Below are positions 1 to 13,006 of a stretch of DNA of 64,000 nucleotides, in pieces. The stretch comes from Dipetalonema caudispina. Its lineage: Eukaryota > Nematoda > Chromadorea > Rhabditida > Onchocercidae. A program made the translations under genes and the position numbers. The notes under the pieces are model-generated. The model saw only the letters and a list, made by a program, of their open reading frames with translations, was not told the origin of the DNA and did no database searches. Each line of letters starts with the position of its first letter. The first letter of the stretch is position 1. The stretch is from the NCBI GenBank assembly GCA_013365325.1, contig JABVXV010000070.1:177989-241988 (forward strand), given 5' to 3'.

Positions 1-2660
1 CTCGATCAAGGGGAAAACTGGATGCATAAAATGGGACAAATGATAAATTCTCCTATTCTGATTTTGATAATGACCAAAATGTATGTATATGAAAGTATCG
101 CAATACTTTTGTAATAAGTTTTTTCGAAATAGATTTGAAAGTAGTTTTTTTTCTTTTATTTGTTAAATTTACCCGGCGAACATGTGTTTTTTCTTTTGAT
201 GCGTTGATTTTTGGATGGAGGATTTAAATTTGATGAGAATATTACAGCTTATCAAAGAAACGCCGCATTAAACTTTTGAAGTTTTGTGTTTTTTCTTAAT
301 GCTGAAATTTAATAAATTCCAGCAATTTTGCTTTTCTAGCCATTTTGATATTTTAAAGAAAGCTTCGTTTTCGAATCTTTTAATTCACATGAAAATCCGT
401 GGCTCATATTGTTGGACAAGTATCATTTCCAAAATCTCTATGCATCAACCGTTCCAAAATTGGTGACCAGAAACAAATGACCATTATTCTTTTCAAGATC
501 CCGTGCAGCGACATTTAATCACGACGACAGTAATATTAATTAAATTCCGTGCTAATCTATTTTGCTCTATGTTGCATAAAAAGATACATTCTTAATCCAG
601 TTTTGAGAAAAACATAAAATGAAATTATGTTGAATGTAAGAAGAATTTTCTTGTACATGTTTACCTTATCGCTTTATGATAGGGAAGATCTGTTTATGAG
701 AATATATTCATTACTTGACACTCTTGTTCCGAAAATTTGCGCTGAAATTTAACTGTAATTATTTATTTTCCCAAGCACTTTTTAGAGTTAAATGTTTTTT
801 CCCCTACGACGGAAACTAATAGTCAGCCGGCATTTTCCGTTTCTTTTTTCTTTTTTTGGAAATGAGAACTCGAATAAGGATAACGGCTGTTCGGGCAATC
901 AACTTTAAATTGTAGGCGTAAAATTATCATCTGTCGTCTCTTCGCAGAATTTCCCTTCACCCTTCATTTGAGCCACGTATGGCCACTTTTTATACTTTGC
1001 CACTGATAAGCGAATTGTAGAACTGCAATCTGACTGAGAGTCATATCGGACGTAATAGCGAGGGGACAGTACGTGATCGTATCCAATGGATGATTACCTT
1101 AGAATGGAAAAACGCTATATATTGTGATTATCGGAATAGAAACTTTTTTCATTTTTGACAAATGAAGCGTTAGTAATCTTTTTCAAGAAATTTCCCACTA
1201 TTTCTTTCTCTTATTTTTCTGCATCCGATGAAAAAAGAGAAAAATCGGAAAAAAGGTTGTATAAGTCATCGTCTCTAAACGAACATTTTTCGCAACCTTC
1301 TTCATGGCAGATAATTTTTTCAAATTTTTATCGCACTTTTCTATCCTCCTGGAAATTAATCACCGCTGTTAAATCTGAAAAGTGAGAAAGAAAAAAGATA
1401 TATTATTGTTGCCGCGACGACAATTGCATCCATTATTTGCTTTTAGTTAAAAAACCTTCAAATACAAGATTAGGAATTATCGCATTTACCTGATTATTCC
1501 ATTTCCGATTTTTATGTGGTTTCCTATTTTTTGCTCTTTAGCATACTTATGACAACTTCAATGGATTTTTTTCACACGAAATACTCTTTTCAATTGTAAT
1601 TTGAAAATGATCGGAATTTCAAACTATCATTTCCTTCTGCTCTCAGTTCTTTGCTACGCGATATCAAATACTTGCAGCTGTTATTTATGGGTCATAAAAT
1701 GGATGAATTTAAGATAAATGCTGAGAGACTGTTTATACATAATTCAACCGTTAATTTGTTTTTTCTTCAATCCTCTAGCTTTCTTTTCTATAAATATATT
1801 TCGTTGGTAAAATTCATCCGGGAGTCGGTTTCCTTTTTCTCTTAACTTTTTTTGGTTTACGAAGAACGGGAAAAGAGTCCTTTTGTATGCAACCTCTCTA
1901 TCTTCAATACATTTTCAATTTTTAAAAAATTCTGCAATTGATATCAGTTCATTTACTCCTCTTTCACTGTTTTCGCTCCTTCGTACTTCTGTTTCATCAA
2001 CAATATTAACAGTACATCAACTTCAAATTGTAAGAAGAACAAAGAAGTAAATTAATCGTTTCTGGTCCCTGAGCTCCAATGACTGAATGCCTATTGACAC
2101 AGGGTTATAGGACTTTTTAACCTCTTTGTTCCCCTCCTCTTCCACAAATATTAGCACTACAATCATATTGCGTCATCAGTCTGAATGCTGTGGCATTATT
2201 CGTTTATCTTTCTATTTTGTAATAAATAGCTTAAAGTTTAAATTCACTAAATCTCAATACACTTTTAGTATTTTATTTTTTCTTTATTTACACACTGGTT
2301 AAAAGAATTAGTCAAATATTGAAGAGTCCTTTCAAATGTCACTAACATTTCATTTAGGAGAGGAAAGATGAAAAAATAGAAACAGTTTGAGAATGATTAA
2401 ACGAAGAAGGATAAGGAGAAAGGGGCAAATCTTTGTATAACAACATTCATATTTAGAAGAATCATAATTGGAATTATTGTATTTTAATAAAATGTCTCAG
2501 TTCCTTCTTTAAGTGATTATCTTTGAGAATCTTTTGAACACTGTGCTTTCGACACTTCTACTTGGATTATGGTTTTGCTAGTAAACAATTAGTAATTTCT
2601 TATTATTCATTATACTCTTACTGGATAAAATAAGGCTTATCATTTTATATTATGTCATAC

Positions 2661-2700
<40 letters not shown>

Positions 2701-3553
2701 GTATTGTATGTATATACATATATAAATAATGTTTGTATGGGAGGGAGGCTTTCGGTATGATTCAAAGAGGTGTTAGTGTATTCATGCAGAACTGATGTAA
2801 TACATCATTTGCAGATCTTTTTGCTCTTGACTTGGTAAAGTTTGGTGCGGACGATTTATCCGGTGGAGTCAACCGTAAATGAAAAGGCAACGGGAATTGG
2901 ACTGGAAAAGAAGTAAGATGGAATGAAAAAGAGCTGTAAACGGTATTGCAAAGAAGAAGCAACGACATAGCAAATTCTTTTGCTCTTTTCAACCCTTTGC
3001 TTAAATTTTCATTGTCATATTTATTGAAAAGCCAGTGGGGATAATCGATCGCTTCGCTTCTATGCGCTACTTACTAAATGTATTAATTATTTGACATATG
3101 CTTCGCGTAATTATTTTTTCGCCTTTTAATAGAAATAGAGGAGAAGTGCGGGATATTTGGAATATACTGCGAATGTTCAACGTGTTATCAAGGAGAAGGA
3201 CAGAAAAGGAAACAATCGATTAGTGGAAAGAAAAAAACAAAATTGCTTTCATTCATTCCACTACATATAGTCTGCAGGTTTCCAACGGAATACCAAGGGT
3301 AAATTATATGTTGTGTAGGCCCATTTCTTCAAAAAGTATCTATTTATGGTCATAAAATTCAATCCACTGAGGATTGTTTATCATAATTAAGTTAGTTATG
3401 ATAGTAAGAATCAGGCTGATACCGTGCCATTCCTTATCCTTAAACATCAGTTTGGTAACAAATGGAAATCAAGTATGCGAAATGTTAAGATATGACGTCA
3501 TGAACGTACTGTTCACAACGACACTGTATCCGGATTAGAAGAGCATTGCTGTT
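1..3553. other. AT-rich stretch, no gene recognised
   Basis: All six frames are interrupted frequently. I found no chain of exons with matching splice phases and no recognisable protein motif. A minus-strand open frame near 2.76-2.97 kb begins with a hydrophobic stretch, but it has no supporting splice signals. The only clear structure is the ATT microsatellite listed separately. Confidence 0.5.
2659..2702. repeat. ATT/TTA trinucleotide microsatellite
   Basis: About fourteen uninterrupted copies of the unit TTA lie in AT-rich intergenic DNA. Tracts of this kind are common in AT-rich nematode genomes and are usually length-polymorphic. Confidence 0.9.
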
Positions 3554-3717
3554 TTATGATATAGCATTTAAAGGATTGACGCCAAAAGTCAGTACACTGT
3601 GTATGGTTGGGATGGGAGGAACAGCCATCGTTAAATGGTTTATTTTCCCAATTTTATTATTAGAACTGTCGTTTTGAGTAATTTGATATCTTTGTTGTTG
3701 ATTGATACTTTCTGTTT
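3554..3717 (-). CDS. possible terminal exon, unrecognised
   Basis: On the minus strand a plausible acceptor (ATTCTGCAG) is followed in phase 1 by 53 open codons and a stop. The frame is polar at first (rich in Q, N and S) and ends with the proline-rich run MAVPPIPTIH. I found no matching upstream exon, so this may be a chance open frame. It resembles no family I know. Confidence 0.2.
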
Positions 3718-3745
3718 CTGCAGAATACAAACCTTCGAAATGCAA

Positions 3746-6700
3746 TCATTCGATATTTTTTACCGTTCGCAAACTTTTTAAAATAATCATTCAGTCTAAT
3801 TTCGCATAAAATAATCACAACGTGTCATTTCATCGAAATTATTCGGCCATCTGCTCATTTGCACCCTCATTCCCTATCCCTCCCTTTGTTAATGTGAGGT
3901 AAGCTGAACAAACTGATATCAGAAATGTACTTTACCTTAATAAATAATATTTTTATTTCATATCGGATTATAGCACTTTGAACTTCCATCGGTAATTTTT
4001 CCCATTGTTAGAAGTGATATGGGGCAGGATGGGATTGTATTTTCATACCTTATCTTGGCATTGTCAACTTTTAACTGTCCTGTCTACAACCACTAACCAA
4101 AGATTAAAAAAGAAAAGAGGGAAAACAGTCTAAAAGACATTTTCCCATACCGATTAATGGTCGCTATTGTCGCCTTGAAAAAAGAAATACTTTTATTTAC
4201 CGTTATAAAATGATAAGAGTTGAGTAATGACCGTTAAAAAATTTTGCCGTTTTTGGTGGTGACATTTCTTTTACTAACTTCTTTCGTGTAGCTGTTATTT
4301 TTGCATGTTCATAAAGGTCATATAATCATACGGGAGGTAGAGAGGAGGAGGGTTAAGGAGGGAGGATGCTATCTTTCCGGATTAGGTTTCTTGTTTGAAA
4401 CTTTCGTGGCTGTGATTTTCTTTGCTACTGTCGTTATTCCGTCTTTTTTCTTTTTTTATTTCAAATTTCATTAGCAGTTTGTAAGAAATGATTGAATTAT
4501 GTCCAGTTTTGGAATCTAATTTGACAAAGAAGTTGTATTCCTAAAACCTGTAAAGTTCCTGTTTGTTTGGCTAAAATGAATGATGTGGTAGAGTAGATAG
4601 ACATCATTTCTTCACTTAAGGAATTGTATTTGTTAAAACAAAACGAACGAAATTAGTGCAGAATTAATAAAGTTAAATTTTTATTGGTGATGAAATTTGA
4701 AGTTAAAGAAAAAATTCAATAACACTTTAATTCATGATGATAGTAGTAAAGTAAGTCACCACCAAGCTTTTCTTTTTAAGACAAAGAATTTCTTTCACGT
4801 TCCCTTTTTTCTGACTCATTCATGGCTATCTAATTTGGGGATATCCACACGATAAGCTGACAGTTGAGCAAAGTTGCGAACCACCCTTTTTTGGTCTGAT
4901 TTTACTCCGAAAATTCCGAACTCGATTGATCTTTTCGTTTGAGTCTGTCGAATCCCAACATTAGAAAGATTAGGTGCTCATCTTCGGCACTCTTCAGTTC
5001 AAGAAATTCATTCTTCTGTTTCGTTGCTGACGGAAATGTTAAAACCTGAAATAAGTTTGATCGTAACAGATGCATCTGTTGCTATATTTTTTAGTATTAA
5101 ATGTATCTATTGTCGCTCAAACTCACTGAAATTGAAACTCATACTTATCGAATTACGAATACAATTGATAATCCAAAACCCTTTAATGTCCATATTTGCA
5201 TTTGGTCCCATGATTTCAGATATGATTCAAATATGAGTAGAAAGGGTTTTTTTTTTTTTTTTTTTTTGAAATTGAAGAAGTCCAGAAGTGAAGGAACAGC
5301 AAAAAAGCGTAGTCAAGGAAAAATGGGATTTTGGTAAAATTTGAATTAATTGCAAATTTGATTGCCTTTTGGGCATTCTGATTCACTTTTGGCAATTATC
5401 TTATGCAGAATGATTCTTATGCAACACGCATAGCATGCAGCGTATTCAACTGTAAGACTGTATTTAAGTGCCGTAAAGTAATTATCAGTTTTCAGAAAAC
5501 CGGTTGCATAGTTTCACTTGAAATAAATACAGAAAAAAAGTCAAACATAAAGAATGGATTTTTATTTTACATGGCCAATGATTGATTACCAGTATTTGTG
5601 TGGAGGAATTATCGTTCACTTTGATACGTCGATTTTTTTTAAAAAAAAAGAGGTTAGTGGTAGTTAAGAGAGCATGTAATAATTAATATTATGAAGGGAA
5701 AACTCTGGGAGAGAAGGTAGTCATTTTAGCTATAAATCAAGCGTTTAAAACTTACTCTATATTTCGGAAGAAAAAAGAATCAAAGCGCAAACAAGCTTGA
5801 TCTCTGACCTTTTGTTTTGCTTTTTAAACAAACTTTGTGAAGACTTCCTCAAAAGTATGACTAAAAATATATTTCATATTAGCGTCGTTTTATTACATAT
5901 CGAATTGATTTCGATGCACTTTTTTGAATTTCCGTTTCAATTTCAAATTCACTAATAATTTCATCTCTATTGGAAAGGAATAACGAATTATAATCGAATT
6001 GGTTTTCCTTTTTTTTCCAAAGATTGCTTTAAGTCAGGAAAGAGATGTATCGTTGAATCCCTCCCTTAACATATTCGAAATGTACGATTTCAAAAAAATA
6101 ACATTTACTATAAATTGTCAAGTTGCGACTGTGTTTTTTGTTTAGATTGTGTATGTGCGAATTATGTAAACTGTAATCGCATAAATTCTGAGTTTCCAGA
6201 CCTATTTTGAATCAAATTTAATGAGACGTTAAGAAAGAAATCTGATAGATGCATTTCTTTTTTAATACTAATCATACAATGCAGTGAGGAGTTGAACTTA
6301 GATATGCTTCAGCTGTAAAGATTAAATTTGTGTGAAGAATGGATGATAGCTTCAACTATTCACAAACAGTGTTATCTTTAAGTAAAGAAAGAAGGAGGAA
6401 AACTGAGAAAATGAGTGAAAAAAGAGGTTCCATTTAACTGAAGTGATCTCTCATTGTGATTTGCAGTAACATCTGTATAAACTTTTCTATTTACTTTTTT
6501 TACTCCGTCCTTACCCTTCGTTTCATAATCGAAAGACGTTTTTCCATTTAGGATATTTTAATGTTGTTTGCACACATTTTCGTTATTTTTCACAACGAAC
6601 TACTAGGCAGTTTTGAAGGTCATCGTAGCATTTAGCGATGCAATTCAATAGAAAGATTTCATAATGCCTCATAAATATGAATTGAAATTTGAAGAATTTA

Positions 6701-8084
6701 ATTCATGCACTCCAATGAGTTATGCTCTATTTGCAGAACTACATTGTAAATTTTGTTTTTTCCTGTTTATCAAAAATCCATCGATTTCATAAGTAAATGT
6801 AAAATGTTTTCAAAAAGTTTATCCTAAATTTGACCATTTTATTTGTATAGAACAATTCTGCATAGCTTTTAAACCAGTTATTATCTTATAACAGGATATG
6901 CGTAATAGTTTTAGCAGATATTAACCATTTGATATGTAAATCTTCAAGCTTTGTAATAGTTAAATCGGTATAATTTTATCAATTTTAAACTTAATAAGTC
7001 TTTGAATTTAAATTCAAGTTCATTCTAATCTGCAGCTCGTGTGATGGAGGGAATACATCGTAATAATGAGTAAGATTAAAAAATGTGTGATACCCCTGTC
7101 CTTTAATGTAAGGAGAGATTTCTATAACATTCTTTGTGCCACGGTTTATTGGCGGTGATTAAGACACAATGTTGGGATGATGCAAAGGTTGGCATAATGG
7201 CGTGAGAGGAAGGACAGTCGCACTTCTTTCAAATATATTAAAATATTTTACAGAAGGAAAAAAAGAGAAGATAGAGAAACAATCTGTCCTTTAACAAGAG
7301 GGCCATTAAATGCACTTCTTCCTTTTCCCTCATTTTTTCTTTCCTGCTTCTGAGCGGTTGTTAACGTATATTTTATTCATAATATTGTCCTTCTCCTTCC
7401 CCTCCCTTATTAACAGTTTCTCTCATCCAATCAATCTCTCTTTTTCCGTCTACTTCACTTCTTCGATTAATATCAACAATAGGAATAATATCACTCTTGG
7501 CTGTTAAATGCTAAGTTTTCCGAATTCGATGTTTTTGATGCTAATTCATACCCTCTAATACTTACAATCTTTACATTTTCACTCTGATTCCTGGTCATTT
7601 TCATCTTTTGCACTTTTAAACAGCATCATATTTCACTGCTTTCAAGCTTAGAAGCTTCCACATCTGTTGTTGTGGAATTTTCAATAGATTTGGAGATCAC
7701 AGGTAAAACCAATTATAGATAGGATATTGAAATGGTTTATTGATGTCAATATGGTGATCCAAGATTGCCTTTGAAGTTAAACAAAGTTCAGTAAAATTCT
7801 CCTCAAGCTGCAATAGGCTTCTGTTTATTTTTAGCAATGAAATTTCTAAATTTTCGGAAATTCAAGCATTCTCTTAGAGAGCCATATATTCGACATTCAA
7901 GAAAATCCTCTTTTCCAATTTTCTTTTCCTGATGTCACCACTATTGTTACTGTTAGAATAGTCTGTATTTATCATATTAACTGCTCTAATAATCGTGCAA
8001 CACATCGTGTATGTATATTTTTATAAACAATTGAATTCGGCATTTGTGAGTTCTTTTGCTAATAATCATTTTGATATCGGATAG
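3746..8084. other. AT-rich stretch, no gene recognised
   Basis: There are long T tracts (for example near 5248-5268) but no supported gene. A possible 23-codon exon lies at about 7624-7688, from an AAACAG acceptor to a GTAAAA donor. It might be a 5' exon of the gene that begins near 8.3 kb, but its phase does not join the next candidate cleanly, so it is not called. Confidence 0.4.
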
Positions 8085-8279
8085 CAAGACACGTCAGAAT
8101 CTTACGAGAAAAGCTTTTTGAAGGCTGGATTACGGCCATCGAACAAGCTCTTACCGTCTCATCGTCGCGAACTTCGGGATTTTCAGAGGGAAGTTTGCCT
8201 GAAGCTTTTGAATGGTAGTGGTACCATCGGTGTCGCAGCAAAGACCGAAGTGACAAGTCATCCTGTGTCCTACTAAAAG

Positions 8280-10657
8280 ATGAATGCTATTGAGAAGTTA
8301 GACAAAATTTTACGACGTCTAAGTAGCAAAAGTCGCCGTGCTACTACGAGACGTATGAACTATCATCCAGAAGTTTCCAGTTCGGGTAGTGATGAAGATG
8401 ATTTAGCAGAACAACAAACGGATACCTCAAAAAATGATCGTAAAGGTGGCAGTAATCGTCGGACATATTTGAAGCCGATAATGCCAACCATTCAAAGTAT
8501 TGGAACGACAACAACAGTAACAAGGCAATCCTCAGTAAGTGAGAATCATTTTGTTAACAGTGATGGGATTTCAGGCTTCACCAGTCAGTTATTATTGTGT
8601 TTATTCAGCCGCAATGGTATGTCATCATTTACAGGAACAACTGGAAAGAGCATATAATCTCCAGCAGCAGCAACATCAACTACAGTACGATGAGCAGAAG
8701 CCCGAAGAGGTTGAGCATCCAAAGATTGCGGAGACTCCCGATGGTAAAATGTTAGGTGATAACAACTGCGAGACTTTCAGACCACTGCTGTTGCCTTCCA
8801 GGTTGCCAGTTACTCGAATGCTCGTAGATGATTTGGTGACCCAGGTTACAACAGGCTCCGCTACTCATGATAAATCATGTGAATCCGAAGATGCTGATTA
8901 CGTGTCCGATTATTCTACCTATGGAGTGCAGCGAAGTGCAACACGGAAATCCGTTTATGAGTTAGATATGTCTATGGATGAATCGTTGCCGGAATCATGC
9001 GGACGTGAAAGTGGCTATTTGTCGGGAATTGATGTACGCCACAGCATATCGGCTGCCGAATCACCTGCCTTGTCACCGCTTGGGGTAGCTTTTTTTCGGG
9101 CTCAACCGTTGTTCCAGCGTACGCTAGGAACGATCACACAGCAGTCTTTTGACAGCGAAGAGTTGCAGAAGAATGGAAAAGGTAACCTGAAAGCGGTCGC
9201 CATTCCACGGCAAATTGGCACCGCAAGAGATCTGAAGCTTCAGGATGAGGAAGCCAAGATACCGGATTATGTAAGTACTGAAAAGCTACTTCGGGATAGC
9301 ATTGCAGAAACAAAGTACATAACAACAATTTTTGAGCTTTCATCGGGTGGTATCGTTGGTCTAATTGATGATGTCCTCAATGAATTTAGTTTGTGGTTCC
9401 ATGAAGAGATTGGCCTCTTGGGAATTGCATGTGAGGTGCAATGGTCTGTGCCGGAGAAATACCGTCATTTTGCCTCCGAAAAAAGGTACTGTGTTCTTCT
9501 CTTGTAAAACTAATGCTAAACGTTAAGGCATATCAATTAATGGAATAATATCCTAGAAATCATGGAATTGATGGAAATTGACTATAGGCCATGGATATGA
9601 GAAAGAAGTAAATTGCGAAGTGTGAAATTTGCATTATACGAAATAGTTTTGAGGTAGAAGTGGATATTTTTCTACCTCGTAAATTCCGCCCGAAGTATGA
9701 TTAGGTCATAAGTGTTTGGTGTGTGGGTGGTTCAAATTGTGGTCATTTGCCAAGATGTGAAGTAGTTTTTTTAATAACTTCATCATTTAACTTTTTCCAT
9801 GAATTCACTAATTAAGCTAGACTAATATCTAGAATGAAAGAAGCTCTTCATCATTCACTTCGGCAAAACAATCGCCGTGTATTAAACATGAAAAGTAGAA
9901 CTGGTAACTATCATGTGCCGTTAACGATGATATCAGCTATAACAGAGGAAAATTGTGCACGCAACTGTCAGTTAAATTGTTTTCAAGGTAAATCCTTGAC
10001 ATAGCTATAATTTTGGATGAATTTAACTTTGTTTCGGGAAAACCGACAGCTTTAAAAAAGTTCCAAAAATTCGACAATCTTCAAATCTTTTGTTCATACC
10101 GAATACCCGGAAAAGTTCATTTGATAATATGTCAAATAAAGGCTGTATCAGTACATTTTACAGGTTAAATATGACAGTTCAATAAGGAAAGATTTTACAT
10201 GCAATATGTAAAGCTTACATACTTGCGAAGAGAAATCTTTAATTTGAAGAGTTTGCTGTAGGGGAATCGAATGTTGGTTAAATTAAAGGCTGCAGTCGAA
10301 AAAAAATCTTTTGCAAATCGAAGTGAAATTAGGTTCAGTTTCGAATCCTATACTTATAAGTCGGTGTGATGATATCGAGGTTATCCAGAAACCTATCCCT
10401 ATAAAAATATCCTGAAAATCCGCCTCAATTTGTTCGTTAACTTAGGTGTTTATCGTCGTTTCTACACGTCGTTGTTGCCGTATCAACACACAGACGCAGG
10501 CGTATGGCATAGACCGTACTGGAATTTGCGTGATATCAGTCGACCAAATACACAAAAGCCAAATCCGGAACAGTTCATTTTTGGACGTGATGCTACCAAA
10601 CTTGATGTCGGCAGTTTGGTTGCTGTAAATGTTGTTGCACTGAAAATTGTACTGTAG
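8280..10657 (+). CDS. four-exon gene, unrecognised protein (about 490 aa)
   Basis: Model: exons 8280-8534, 8635-9485, 9833-9987 and 10446-10657; splice phases (0, 2, 1) agree at every junction. The start is the ATG at 8280, with an in-frame TAA two codons upstream. Alternatively the exon 8085-8214 could splice (8215-8301 removed) into residue 8 of this frame, giving a longer N-terminus. The first intron is also ambiguous: an acceptor at 8574 would add 20 residues. The N-terminal half is Ser/Asp/Glu-rich and disordered-looking, with a Gln-rich patch (QQQQ). The middle third (about residues 310-365) is predicted helical. The last exon is basic and aromatic (HRPYWNLRD) and ends in a hydrophobic tail. 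There is no signal peptide or membrane helix, so it is probably intracellular. I do not recognise the family. The next gene (cadherin) is on the same strand. Confidence 0.6.
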
Positions 10658-13006
10658 ATAATGTTAAGCAAAAACTTTTTTCCTTCCTTACGAATAGCAT
10701 CATTTTTCCGAAACTTCTACCGTGCAACATCTTTGACTTTACGTACCAATGCAAAAATTGTGCTTTATGGCCAAGGGATATTGTGATATACAGTTCATTA
10801 ATTCTTTGACTATTCTGGCCATTTTTATTCAGAAATTAATATAAATTCTTGTAAATTCTTTTGTTTAATTTTCTTGCTAATGAGAATAATCTGAAAACAA
10901 TTATGATTTCGTAGAATTTATCTTGGAGGTGGCCTAAATTGTATAACTTAGAGAGACACCCTTAATATTTCTACACTTGACACTTCTTAAACATTGACTT
11001 CTTGAAGAACGATATTCTTCTCATCATACTTTCAACAACATCACTCATAACTCATCTAAAACTCCTAACATATTCCATAGGAGAATCTATCTTTTGATTT
11101 GACGAGCTAATCTTTTATCGAGAGAGTACATTTAATTCATTCATCAGCTATTATTTTAACCCTTGTTTGTCGGGTAAGGTTATGAAATGCATCGATTGAG
11201 GTATTTTTGGACTATCTTTCATAACATTAAATTTTGTTGAATATAATTTTTAGGTTTCTGAAATTCCATGTCATTTTTCATCAAATCTATAGTAATATCT
11301 TCTATTTTTACAAATTTAGATGAATTGGATAAGTGCTAATTATTTCTATTTATTCGAGCTGTGCATAAAACATTTCCCTGAATATCATTCCCTCATTTTA
11401 CTCCATTTGTCTTCAGGATTATCTTAACCTTGCAATTGTTTTCCTTTTTTCAACTTTTTAATTTTAATTCACCAATAGTAATCGGGTTTATATGTCCTGA
11501 CTGGTTATTTATATGTTATGGCATTGAATTTATGAATCGGTGCTTTAATTTTCTCGAACAAAAAGTTTTTTGTTTCAGATTTTAAGTTTTTATTCCGAAA
11601 TTTGAGCTATCGAATTAGTATCATCATTATTTTAAATTCGGATATATCTTGATATATCTGTATTAGCAAATAGTGTCATACAATTTGGTGCCTTCCTATT
11701 TATTGACCACTTTCAGCAGCTGTATTGCAATAAAAGTTACATGCAGTTTTATTTGTAAGATGGAATAGCTGTTGGAAACAAATTGATATCATTGATAATA
11801 TCAGCGATCGCCTGACTTCTTGTATCCGGACATCTTTGAAACATCACACCGCCACATTATTCTTTGCACTTTAAGCTGTTCAGCTAGAACTAGTACTGGA
11901 TTAATTTACACATAGTGAAATGCAGTTTTTTTTTTCTGCGGATTCTATGGAAATTCTGTTTCTCTATAATTCCAGAAATAAATATCTATATCTTAGGTAT
12001 TTTTACAAAACCTGGTTGAATTTATAAGCATAAAGTTAATTACTTACCACTGATTTGAACTTTGAAAACCAGAACTTGCCATCCCGAAATTTGAATTTGG
12101 AAATATTGCTAGCTTGCATTTTTGTTCGCAATGATCCGGGATATTCAGGTGTTACTGTCTTCCTCATATTATGCTTAAGTCAAATTTTCAAGCAGTTCAT
12201 TTCAAATTATGAATGGGAATAATAGTTGACAAATATTTTCGAAATTTTGTCGATTTTATTAACAGGCAAAATTAACCTTTTAAGCGGAATTTTTTGCCTC
12301 ACAAAGGCATCAACGCAACGGGGAAAGTACAAGGAAGGAGTGGCTTGATTTTAATTTCTCTGATCTAATTAAAATCTTTTTCAAACAACAAGGGGAATTT
12401 TTTAAACCTTTGCTGCGAATAGTAAACTTTTGCATACTCAGGTCAGTTCGTTTATGTCTGTATTTCTCTTCCTTGTTTTTTGATTCCAAGTACATAATAG
12501 TATCCTACCATCTTCTTTTACGTGGCTCATCACCGTCATTCTCTGAAACATTCCTTTGTATGAGCCGAAACATCCCTTTTGATGATCAGCAACAGCTGCT
12601 TCAAATCAAAAACAGTATGCAGAAAGCATTTTGCGGCAGATTCTGTAGCATTAATATTCCTTTCATGTTGGTTTCTATAATTTTTTCCTCCTGTAAATTG
12701 ACTGATACGGTTCAAGTCACTTTCAAGAAAGCGGGTGAGATATTTACCTAATGGCATCTGACTAGGGACTTTATACCGGTTTTACTCCTTGCCTAACGAA
12801 TTCACGAGGTTTTCGATGAATGTCTTGAGAAACAAATGGAAATACTCGAAGTCGTTACCTCGTAAAGTGAACTGAAAACATTTTCCAGTTTTATTGTTAA
12901 ATAAGATTCTGTATATTGAATCAGAGAAATGAGAACTTCTGCAGTTCGTCATTTTTTCCAAAGAAATTTTAAGAAAATTGATGCCATTACTGCTATCCGA
13001 TTTTAG
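10658..13006. other. gap between the first gene and the cadherin exons
   Basis: This must contain the 5' exons of the cadherin gene if that gene starts here, but none could be fixed. Coding-like patches occur near 12069-12152 and 12520-12735, the latter ending at a GTGAGA donor. Neither joins the first certain cadherin exon in phase. A minus-strand open frame over 12536-12757 overlaps the second patch, so its strand is unclear. Confidence 0.4.

Noticed and set aside
2762..2992. Minus-strand frame with a hydrophobic start and a KR site, considered as a neuropeptide precursor
   Set aside because: The hydrophobic stretch is low complexity, there is no amidation signal, and no splice or leader signals support it.
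9649..9680. TGAGGTAG near a complementary CTACCTC, resembling a let-7 seed
   Set aside because: Arms pair over only about 9 bases and the rest of let-7 is absent; too small for a microRNA precursor.
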